34,505 bases of DNA from positions 1-34,505 of the forward strand of contig JANWZM010000001.1 in the NCBI GenBank assembly GCA_025054635.1. Reading direction: 5' to 3'. The position numbers were made by a program, and so were the translations under genes. Under the pieces are notes generated by a model. The model was not told the DNA's origin, did no database searches, and saw only the letters and a program-made list of their open reading frames with translations. How positions within the stretch are numbered: the first letter of the stretch is position 1; each line of letters starts with the position of its first letter. The DNA comes from Thermoflexales bacterium (GTDB lineage Bacteria > Chloroflexota > Anaerolineae > J036 > Brachytrichaceae). Of this stretch, positions 27,088 through 34,505 are shown in pieces.

Positions 27088-28428
27088 CTACAGTTCGACC
27101 CTCTCGCGCGCAAGGTTCTTGAACGAGGTCAGGCGCTTATCGAAGAACAGCATCACTTTGCCTGTCGGACCGTTGCGGTTCTTAGCGACGATGATTTCGG
27201 CTATGTTCTTATACTCCGTCATTTCATTGTATATCTCGTCACGATAGATAAAAATAACGATATCAGAGTCCTGCTCAATGCTCCCGCTCTCGCGCAGGTC
27301 GCTGAGCATTGGGCGCTTGTCGCTGCGCTGCTCGACAAGACGAGAGAGCTGGCTGCCAGCAATAAGCGGCACACGCAGCTCGCGGGCGATGGACTTGAGG
27401 GCACGCGAGATATAGCTGATCTCCTGCACGCGATTGTCGCCGCGGCCGTTTTGGTCGCCTTGCATCAGTTGCAGGTAATCAACGACGATGAGGTCAAGTC
27501 CGTACTCCTGGTAAATGCGACGGGCTTTGGTGCGCAGCTCGAGTGGGCTGAGCGAAGGCGTGTCGTCGAGGAAGATGTGCAAGTCGGCAAGCTGCATGGC
27601 GACGCGAGTGAGCAGCCCCCACTCCTCATCGCGCAGGTCAGCCATGCGCAACCGCTGCGAGTCAATTCCCGTCTCGCTGGCGACAAGGCGATGGACGAGC
27701 TGCTCAGTGCTCATTTCCAGGCTGAAGATGGCGACGCGCTGGCGGTAGCGGCGCGCAGCTTGATACGCAATGTTAAGCATCAGCGAGGTCTTTCCCACAC
27801 CCGGTCGTGCAGCGATGATGATCAAATCGCCCTTCTGCAAACCACCAGTCAGGCGGTCGAGGTCGTGAAAGCTGGTGGGGATGCCGAGCGGTTCGTTGCG
27901 GTGCTCGTGCATGTATTCCATCCGCTCGTAAAAGGCGCTGATCGCTTGACGAAGGGTCACCATGTGCCCTTCGCCGTGCCCCTCAGTGGCAGCGAAGATA
28001 GCCGCCTCGCTGCGCTCGACAACCTGCTCGATGGGCAGCGACTGGTCGTAGGCAATGCGCGCGACTTCGCTCGCAGCCGCGATCATGCGACGGCGCACTG
28101 CCAAATGCTCTACGGCTCGAGCATACGCCTCGACGTTGAGCGCCGTTGGGACAACCGTGGTCAAATAGGCAAGGAACGCCTCTCCGCCAACCTCCTCTAG
28201 CCGATTTGTCCGCGCAAGCTCCTGAGCGACGGTCAGTAAGTCAATCGGTTGACGCTGCTCTTGCAGGGTCAACATCGCCCGATAAATCCACTGGTGCTTG
28301 ATGACATAAAAATCCTCGGGTCTGAGGCGTGCCATCACGCGCGGCAATGACTCTGGTTCAATCAAGATGGAGCCGAGCACGGCTTCTTCAGTTTCGACGC
28401 TATGAGGAGGCAAAACGGGATCAGCCAT
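27088..28428 (-). CDS. dnaB: Replicative DNA helicase DnaB
   Basis: AARPGVGKTSLMLNIA, IFSLEMSTEQLVHRL, VDYLQLMQG, DLRESGSIEQDSDIV; no intein. Confidence 0.97.
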   Translation of the reverse strand: MADPVLPPHSVETEEAVLGSILIEPESLPRVMARLRPEDFYVIKHQWIYRAMLTLQEQRQPIDLLTVAQELARTNRLEEVGGEAFLAYLTTVVPTALNVEAYARAVEHLAVRRRMIAAASEVARIAYDQSLPIEQVVERSEAAIFAATEGHGEGHMVTLRQAISAFYERMEYMHEHRNEPLGIPTSFHDLDRLTGGLQKGDLIIIAARPGVGKTSLMLNIAYQAARRYRQRVAIFSLEMSTEQLVHRLVASETGIDSQRLRMADLRDEEWGLLTRVAMQLADLHIFLDDTPSLSPLELRTKARRIYQEYGLDLIVVDYLQLMQGDQNGRGDNRVQEISYISRALKSIARELRVPLIAGSQLSRLVEQRSDKRPMLSDLRESGSIEQDSDIVIFIYRDEIYNEMTEYKNIAEIIVAKNRNGPTGKVMLFFDKRLTSFKNLARERVEL

Positions 28429-28743
28429 CGGCAGCGGGAATTATCTACCCGTATTCCAACTCAGAACGCCCGAGAAGATTCTCAGCGGTGCACGAATTGT
28501 CTCGCTAGTTCGGTCGAGCCTCCGAGCAAGATTGCCAGGGGCGGGTGCTGAGTTCGGCTTTTGCAGCGACGACAACGACTGCGCTTGCAGCACAGAGATA
28601 AGGCTATCCAGTTCCGACTCGTGGAAATCCAGCGCTGATCGCAGTTGCACGAGGAGCGAAGGGGTGACGCCTCTGTGCGAGGGAGGGGCATCCTGTTGCC
28701 GTTGCCGCACTGCGTGCGCTCGCCTAGTGATGCCCCCCTGGGT

Positions 28744-30147
28744 TTATCCCCCGCTTGGGAACAACCCCAGCAAGCGCGCAAGGCTCGCAGTAACAAACGT
28801 CACGAGGAAGGCTGTGCCCAGTGTGATGACAACGCTGACTGCAGCCCAGAGGCGCGAGCGGGTCTCCTTGTAGATAGTGATGATCGTTGTTGCACAAGGG
28901 TTGTGCAGCAGCGAGAACAGCATCAGGTTCACCGCTGTCAGCAGCGTCCAGCCGTGTTGACCGACAAGCAGGGCGCGGATCGCCTCGGCGCCCTCGGGCG
29001 CCTCGATCATCCGACCAGCACCTGTGTAGATCATCATCATCGTCGGCACGACGATTTCATTGGCAGGGATGGCGATGATGTAAGCGAGAATGATCGTGCC
29101 GTCCAGCCCGAACAACCGCCCGAATCCGTCCAGCGCTTGGGCAATCGCGGATGCCAGGCTGGACTCGCCGAACGGGATGTTGCCGAGCACCCAGATCACC
29201 GCACCGGCAGGTGCAGCTGTGCTCATCGCGCGCAGCAACACAAAGATCGTCCGGTCAATCAGTGAGGTGTACAGAATCCGCAAGATGTTTGGGCGGCGGT
29301 AGGGGGGCAACTCCAGGGTGAAAGCGGAAGCTTCCCCGCGCAGCAGCGTCCGCGACAGCAGCCAGGACATCAGCAGGGTAAAGCCGACGCCGATCAGGAC
29401 AACCGCAACTACCGCGCTGGCAGCGATGAGCGCTGTTGCAGGCCCGCTGAACCCCGCTGCGACAAACACCGTCGCCAGCATGATCAAGGTGGGGAAGCGC
29501 CCGTTGCAGGGCACGAAGTTGTTCGTCAAGATGGCGATCAGTCGCTCGCGCGGCGAGTCAATGATTCGCGTAGCGACCACGCCTGCAGCGTTGCAGCCCA
29601 GCCCCATCGTCATCGTCAGCGCTTGCTTGCCATGCGCCCCAGCTCGCTTGAACAGCCAGTCCAGGTTGAACGCGACGCGCGGTAAGTAGCCCAAATCCTC
29701 TAGGATGGTGAACACCGGGAAGAAGATCGCCATCGGCGGGAACATCACCGAGACGACCCAAGCCAGCCCGAGGTACACCCCGTCCCAGACAAAGCCGGTC
29801 AGCCACCATGGCGCACCGACCTGCTCGAATAAGCTACGCCCCAGGTCACCCAAACCAAACAACAGATTTGCCAGTGCTTCAGAGAGGACGTTCGCTCCCG
29901 AGACTGTCAGCCAGACGACTACTGCGAGCAGCACGAGCATGACGAGCAGACCAGTCACCGGCCCGGTAACGATCTGATCAATCCACTGATCGAGGTCGCG
30001 TCCGCGCTGTCCTCTTGTGTGAACGGCACGACGGGCGATTCGGCTGGCTTCAGCGTAGAGCGTTTGCGCGATCGCGTCACGGAAGTCGGACGGCAGCGCG
30101 CGGCGCAACGCCTCTGCGCGGCTCAGCACGTGCTCAGGCGATGACAT
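28744..30147 (-). CDS. feoB: FeoB membrane (permease) portion, separate gene
   Basis: Gate/core motifs LGCNAAGVVATRIIDSPRERLIAILTNNFVPCNGRFP. ATG 30147 preceded by a GGAGGG Shine-Dalgarno. Confidence 0.92.
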   Translation of the reverse strand: MSSPEHVLSRAEALRRALPSDFRDAIAQTLYAEASRIARRAVHTRGQRGRDLDQWIDQIVTGPVTGLLVMLVLLAVVVWLTVSGANVLSEALANLLFGLGDLGRSLFEQVGAPWWLTGFVWDGVYLGLAWVVSVMFPPMAIFFPVFTILEDLGYLPRVAFNLDWLFKRAGAHGKQALTMTMGLGCNAAGVVATRIIDSPRERLIAILTNNFVPCNGRFPTLIMLATVFVAAGFSGPATALIAASAVVAVVLIGVGFTLLMSWLLSRTLLRGEASAFTLELPPYRRPNILRILYTSLIDRTIFVLLRAMSTAAPAGAVIWVLGNIPFGESSLASAIAQALDGFGRLFGLDGTIILAYIIAIPANEIVVPTMMMIYTGAGRMIEAPEGAEAIRALLVGQHGWTLLTAVNLMLFSLLHNPCATTIITIYKETRSRLWAAVSVVITLGTAFLVTFVTASLARLLGLFPSGG

Positions 30148-30163
30148 CTCGCACCCTCCCTCT

Positions 30164-30997
30164 CTACTGTTGTCCAACGACGGCGATTTGGCGACTCAAG
30201 CGCGACTCGGGCACGTGCTGGCGGCGGGCGATCTCTGCCAGTTCGCCGCTGAGCAGCGCTTGTTGCAGGCGCGCATCGCCATCAAGTAGGCGCAGCGCGA
30301 CCCACCGCGCGTTGGGCAACCCTGGCGCCAACGACTCAATCAGGGGGACAAGCTCGTCCAGCGCGGCTTGGAGCTGCGGGGTGTAGCACACGCGGCGAGG
30401 CTGAGTTTGCAGACGCCCGGCGATCACATCAGCAACGCTGCTGAGCAGCGCCATCACCCCCTCACCGGTGCGCGCGACGATCGGCACGGCTGGCACACCT
30501 AAGTCGCAGCTGAGCGCGCGCGTGTCCACCTCAATTCCCTTGCGCCGCGCTTCGTCGATTAGATTGACCGCGACGACCGCCTTGTCGGTGATCTCCAAAA
30601 TTTGCAAGATCAGGTTCAGGTTGCGTTCGAGCGCGGTCGCATCAGCGACGATGACCGTGCAGTCGGGCTGCCCAAACAGTAGAAAATTGCGCGCCACTTC
30701 CTCGTCCTGCGAGGTGGACAGCAGCGAGTAGGTGCCTGGCAGGTCAACCAGCTTGTAGCGAACGCCGTTGAACTGATACCCGCCCTCTGCTCGGCGGACG
30801 GTCTTGCCAGGCCAGTTGCCGGTGTGCTGCTTCAGTCCTGTCAGCGCGTTGAACAGCGTTGACTTGCCCGTGTTCGGGTTGCCCGCCAACGCGATAACGT
30901 GGTCGAAGCGATCCATCTTGATGCCCATGCGCTCCAGTTGGGCGAAGGCAGGGCAGGTCGCGCACGATTCGCTGGGGACAAATGCAGCGTTCTTCAT
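30164..30997 (-). CDS. feoB: FeoB G-domain (GTPase) portion, separate gene with N-terminal Cys motif
   Basis: ALAGNPNTGKSTLFNALTGLKQHTGNWPGKTV, DLPGTYSL, NLIDEA; N-terminal SCATCPAF; TAG stop before the permease gene. Confidence 0.94.
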   Translation of the reverse strand: MKNAAFVPSESCATCPAFAQLERMGIKMDRFDHVIALAGNPNTGKSTLFNALTGLKQHTGNWPGKTVRRAEGGYQFNGVRYKLVDLPGTYSLLSTSQDEEVARNFLLFGQPDCTVIVADATALERNLNLILQILEITDKAVVAVNLIDEARRKGIEVDTRALSCDLGVPAVPIVARTGEGVMALLSSVADVIAGRLQTQPRRVCYTPQLQAALDELVPLIESLAPGLPNARWVALRLLDGDARLQQALLSGELAEIARRQHVPESRLSRQIAVVGQQ

Positions 30998-30999
30998 CG

Positions 31000-32010
31000 T
31001 CAGTAATGCGCAATCGGTCGGACAAGGATGTGGTCAGCCTGCTCCTTGCGCAGAGCGATCAGCGTGCCTCGCACGCGATAAGCGCGCGGCTCACCGACGA
31101 ACGTCTGCATCTCTGGTCGGACGGTTGCGCCAACTGTCAGCCCGAGGTCGAGCAGCCGTCGGCGCGTCAGTCCTTGCAGTGCCGGGTCAATCTGGACAAC
31201 TTCACCCTCTCGGTGCAGGGGCAACTTCGAGAGCGGCAAGGCGTCGCCGTCGAAAACTCGCTCTGTCGGCAGCAGTGGGCTAACGCTGACGTTTGCGGCA
31301 ATGGCAGGTGCAAGACGATACTCGTTCTCGCCATCGCTGATGGTCAGACGCTGCGGGGTTCGCTCCAGCACGCGCACTGTCTGACCGAGCTTCAAGCCTG
31401 CCGCAGCGATCTGCTGGTAGGCAACTGCAGGCTCATCCTCGATGTGCACGATCCGCCCTGGCTCGTCCGTGGGCCAGTCGGTGAGCGGGCAAGACGCACG
31501 GCTTGGCATCTCGCCAGCGCGATCAGGGATCGGATCGCCGTGGGGATCTTGCTGAGGGTATCCCAGATTTGCTTCGAGTGCCTCAACCTCCGCCTCACTC
31601 AAGGTGTGCTCGCGACGGTGTGCCTCGGCGTGAATTTGTGCCAGCGGCATCCTCGCCTCATCTGCAAGGTAGCGCTCCCACAGCCGATGGGCGCGCAGCA
31701 CGTTCAACGCCCAGCGCTCACCAGCAGGCGTCAAGTGAAGCTGCTCCGCACGCGACTGGAGCAAGCCTTGCGCTTCCATCCGCTCAATCAGCCGAACGGT
31801 CTGCGCCCGAGACAGCCCCAGTGCCCCACTCAACGACTCTGGCGAAGCGTGCCGCCCCTGGTGCTCGCGGTTGAGCAAGTGCTTGAGCGCGTCCTCGACT
31901 TGCTCGCGCTCTTGCTGTGCTCGCCAGGCACGATAGCTCGCTGCAAGCCTGCTCCTTAATGCGAGGGCGAGCAACCCTGCGAGTAGCACAACAGGGATCA
32001 ACCACTCCAT
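31000..32010 (-). CDS. Membrane-anchored DtxR-family regulator with two C-terminal FeoA-like domains
   Basis: N-terminal TM (MEWLIPVVLLAGLLALAL), wHTH (ESLSGALGLSRAQTVRLIERMEAQGLL), metal site VLRAHRLWERYL...HAEAHRREH, PHGDPIP, FeoA RRRLLDLGLTVGATV; 2 nt from the feoB G-domain. Confidence 0.88.
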   Translation of the reverse strand: MEWLIPVVLLAGLLALALRSRLAASYRAWRAQQEREQVEDALKHLLNREHQGRHASPESLSGALGLSRAQTVRLIERMEAQGLLQSRAEQLHLTPAGERWALNVLRAHRLWERYLADEARMPLAQIHAEAHRREHTLSEAEVEALEANLGYPQQDPHGDPIPDRAGEMPSRASCPLTDWPTDEPGRIVHIEDEPAVAYQQIAAAGLKLGQTVRVLERTPQRLTISDGENEYRLAPAIAANVSVSPLLPTERVFDGDALPLSKLPLHREGEVVQIDPALQGLTRRRLLDLGLTVGATVRPEMQTFVGEPRAYRVRGTLIALRKEQADHILVRPIAHY

Positions 32011-32032
32011 AATTTAGGCTTGCCTAAATTAT
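32009..32032. promoter_or_regulatory. Perfect palindromic operator candidate (DtxR/IdeR-like box) over the feo operon start
   Basis: ATAATTTAGGC-TT-GCCTAAATTAT, 11-bp perfect arms; overlaps minus-strand -10 TATAAT (32033-32028) and the ATG (32010-32008). Confidence 0.82.
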
Positions 32033-32140
32033 AGCGCAGCGGCACTGCGTGCACCAAGCTGAGCTGCGGACAAAGCGCAACAAGACCTGATGGCGCAGGG
32101 TCTCTCAGTCATTTGTCTGTGCGGCGTATGATGTTCACGC

Positions 32141-33487
32141 ATGGCATCTGTCGTAGAGACTGCCCCTTATGCCGACCAGCGCGCCACAGGCGTTTACCAC
32201 CAAGTCGATGTTCCCCGCAACGTCGTTGCTTTCACTGCTGACATGGCAGCGTTCATGGTGGGCACATACTTCATTCCCGCCACCACTGTTCTGGTCGGCT
32301 TAGCTGCGCAGCTTACTGATGACAAGACGCTGATTGGCGCTGTGGGGATGGCTTGGCCTGTCTCGTGGTTTCTGCCGCAGCTCATTGCAGCACAAATCGT
32401 TCGGGGGAGACGGTGGCAGAAGCCCTACCTGGTTGTTCCGAGCCTGCTAGGGCGGAACGCGTTTCTGCTGATCGCGCTTTGGCTTCTGATTACCCAAGCC
32501 CAGGCGCCTGTGCTGACGATTTGGGTGTTGATCGGGGGCATTGCGCTGTTCAACCTATGCGATGCACTGGCTGGGGTTGCCTGGTTCGACATGCTCAGTC
32601 GGGCGCTCTCGCCGCGGGTGCGGGCGCGCGCTGTGTCTGTTGGCCAATTCGTGGGCGCTGTGCTTGGCGTTGGCGCTGGCATTATCGTTGAGCGTGTGCT
32701 CTCGCCACAAGGGTTGCCCTTCCCGCAAAACTACGCCCTCATCTTCGGCTGCACGTGGGTGTGCATGATGCTATCGCTGGGCTTGATCGCGCTGGTGCGC
32801 GAAACCCCGATGGACGAGACAGAAAGCGCCCACGCGCAGCGCCAAGGTTTTGTCCGTAGTCTGTTTGAGGCGTTGCGCACAGATCGCCTGTTCGTGCGAG
32901 TGCTTGTGGTGCGCTTGTTGACTGGGGTTGAGCTGATGGCAGCCTCGTTCTACTTGGTCTTCGCTCGCGATCAGCTCGGGTTAGGGAATTCAGCCACAGG
33001 CATTTTCAACATGGCGCTCATCATCGGGGGGATTGTAGGGATCGCGCTGTTTGGCTGGGTCGCTGATCGCTTCACGGCGCTCGGCGTGCTTCGCACAGCC
33101 GCGTTCATGCAGTTGCTTGCCCCATGCATTGCGTTCGCGTTCGTCTTCGTCAGCGCGGATGGGATATGGCAACTTGTCGGGTTGATCGCGTTCGTGATCG
33201 TGTTTGCCTTGCGCGGTGCGATAGAGCACTCGTTAGTGATAGGCGTCGTCGGCTACCTGCTTGACGCGGCTGCGGAGCGCCACCGAGCGATGTATGTCGG
33301 CGCGCTGAACACCCTTGGCGGCATTGTCGCGCTCTCTCCGCTGCTTGGCGGCGTCTGGCTGGATGGGCTTTCAGCAACTGGGCAGGGTGAGCTAGGGTAC
33401 GCCGTGATGTTTGGCGGCGTTGCGCTGATTGCTGGCACGGGGGCGTGGCTCAGCCTGAAGCTGCCGCGCGTTTCCAGACAACCTTGA
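32141..33487 (+). CDS. MFS transporter
   Basis: Twelve-TM-like hydrophobic pattern; GIVGIALFGWVADRFTALGVL loop. Confidence 0.85.
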   Translation: MASVVETAPYADQRATGVYHQVDVPRNVVAFTADMAAFMVGTYFIPATTVLVGLAAQLTDDKTLIGAVGMAWPVSWFLPQLIAAQIVRGRRWQKPYLVVPSLLGRNAFLLIALWLLITQAQAPVLTIWVLIGGIALFNLCDALAGVAWFDMLSRALSPRVRARAVSVGQFVGAVLGVGAGIIVERVLSPQGLPFPQNYALIFGCTWVCMMLSLGLIALVRETPMDETESAHAQRQGFVRSLFEALRTDRLFVRVLVVRLLTGVELMAASFYLVFARDQLGLGNSATGIFNMALIIGGIVGIALFGWVADRFTALGVLRTAAFMQLLAPCIAFAFVFVSADGIWQLVGLIAFVIVFALRGAIEHSLVIGVVGYLLDAAAERHRAMYVGALNTLGGIVALSPLLGGVWLDGLSATGQGELGYAVMFGGVALIAGTGAWLSLKLPRVSRQP

Positions 33488-33496
33488 GCGCAGCCT

Positions 33497-34375
33497 TCAA
33501 GCGCGCAGTGCCGCGGCGAGGGCTTGGACGTGCTCTGGGCGCGTGCCGCAGCACCCGCCAATCAGTGTTGCGCCAGCAGCGCACCATCGCTGCGCGGCTT
33601 CAGCGTAGGCTTCTGGCGTATCGCCGCCGTCCATCGTCCACTCGCCTGTGTCTGGATCCACGCGCCCGGCGTTCGCATAAGCGCCAATCGGGATGTCAAG
33701 CGGCGTGACTGCGCGCAGCAGGCGCACGGCTGATTCAGTCTGCGCCGTCGGCACACAGTTCACGAGGATGGCTTGCGGCGCAAACGCCAGCACCGCGCGC
33801 ACAGCGTCAGCGAGCGACTCGCCACTGAGCAGATCGTTCTGGGCGTTAAGGGTAAAGCTCACCCAAAATGGCTTGCCTGTCGCCATAGCTGCGCGCGCTG
33901 CAGCGCAAGCCTCGCGGAGCGTGTTCTGGGTCTCAATCAGGATCAGGTCCACACTTGCATCGGCGAGGTCACGGGCAAGCATAGCGTGCTCATCGTCGAG
34001 CGTTGCTTGGTCGGGGACAAGCTCGGGCATGTAGCAATCCTCGACAGGAGCGATGCTGCCTGCCAGGCGCACGATGCCGGTTGCATCTGCCTGAGCGATT
34101 GCAGCGCGCGCCAGGGCAACGGCGCGAAAGGTCAGCTCACGGGCGCGGTGAGCCATGTCTGCTTTTGCCAGCGCGCGCACGTTGGTGCGGAAGGTGTTTG
34201 CGGTGATCACCTGCGCCCCAGCGCGCACATACTCCACGTGAATTTGCTGAACGAGCGCTGGCGCCTCGTCCAGCGCGCGCGCAGACCACAGAGGTAGCGC
34301 GATGTTCGCGCCTCTGCGCCCAAGCTCAGTGCCCATCGCGCCATCGAGAAGTATCGGCTTCACTGCCTGGGTCAT
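33497..34375 (-). CDS. Homocysteine S-methyltransferase family protein
   Basis: LLDGAMGTEL; Zn ligands VNC and GGCCGTRPEHV. Confidence 0.92.
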   Translation of the reverse strand: MTQAVKPILLDGAMGTELGRRGANIALPLWSARALDEAPALVQQIHVEYVRAGAQVITANTFRTNVRALAKADMAHRARELTFRAVALARAAIAQADATGIVRLAGSIAPVEDCYMPELVPDQATLDDEHAMLARDLADASVDLILIETQNTLREACAAARAAMATGKPFWVSFTLNAQNDLLSGESLADAVRAVLAFAPQAILVNCVPTAQTESAVRLLRAVTPLDIPIGAYANAGRVDPDTGEWTMDGGDTPEAYAEAAQRWCAAGATLIGGCCGTRPEHVQALAAALRA

Positions 34376-34378
34376 TCC

Positions 34379-34505
34379 TCAATCATCCACCACGACACTC
34401 CCGAGCTTGACCTCTCCAGCGCCAAAGCGTGTTGGGCGGCGCTGCCCCGTGTTCGGGTCGTACCGACCGACAAGCAAGGTCAGCGCGCCGCGGTAGTTGT
34501 CGGGC
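34379..34505 (-). CDS. C-terminal end of a protein of unknown function (partial)
   Basis: Minus frame reads PDNYRGALTLLVGRYDPNTGQRRPTRFGAGEVKLGSVVVDD*. Confidence 0.6.
   Translation of the reverse strand, partial: PDNYRGALTLLVGRYDPNTGQRRPTRFGAGEVKLGSVVVDD

Noticed and set aside
27088-28428. Intein in DnaB
   Set aside because: The helicase motifs are contiguous at normal spacing; no insertion.
28441-28743. ORFs between dnaB and feoB (28441-28710, 28482-28796)
   Set aside because: No family signal and no convincing start context; probably intergenic.
30147-30180. Frameshift or sequencing error splitting feoB
   Set aside because: The GTPase ends at a clean stop and the permease has its own ATG with a good Shine-Dalgarno; a real split is more likely.
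1-34505. CRISPR arrays, tRNA/rRNA genes, prophage or integron features
   Set aside because: No regularly spaced repeats, tRNA-like T-loop contexts, integrases or phage genes recognised by reading; a tRNAscan/CRISPRCasFinder run would settle this.

Overview
High-GC bacterial chromosomal window, densely coded on both strands. I see no phage, IS, CRISPR, rRNA or tRNA signal. The gene content could fit a Chloroflexota-like lineage, but that is inference. There are about 27 confident CDSs: a fused PTS-type EIIC-EIID permease, PfpI/DJ-1, c-type cytochrome lipoprotein, GlnRS, M20 peptidase, RluD, a DtxR-like regulator, O-antigen ligase, ClpX, family-4 UDG, MenA/UbiA, methyltransferase, HAD, Era, a fused FAD/[2Fe-2S] molybdenum-hydroxylase subunit, CopD-like, FmdB, DUF2892, Crp/Fnr, aquaporin, aspartokinase, a ConA-fold protein, ArgH, a DnaC/DnaI-like loader, a DnaD-like protein, DnaB, split FeoB (membrane and G-domain genes), a membrane-anchored DtxR-FeoA-FeoA protein, MFS and homocysteine methyltransferase. 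The best candidate for an undescribed system is the iron module at 28.7-32.05 kb. It has a predicted membrane-tethered DtxR-type regulator carrying two FeoA-like domains, directly upstream of a FeoB split into two genes, with a perfect 11+11 bp palindrome on its own -10/start region. Other notable items: a ClpX lacking the IGF ClpP-docking motif, a PTS EIIC-EIID fusion with an eroded EIID signature and no PTS partners in the window, a DtxR paralog that has lost its metal ligands, a UDG ending in a sliding-clamp motif (QLSLF), and a mosaic pseudogene made from pieces of the nearby DUF2892 and Crp genes.
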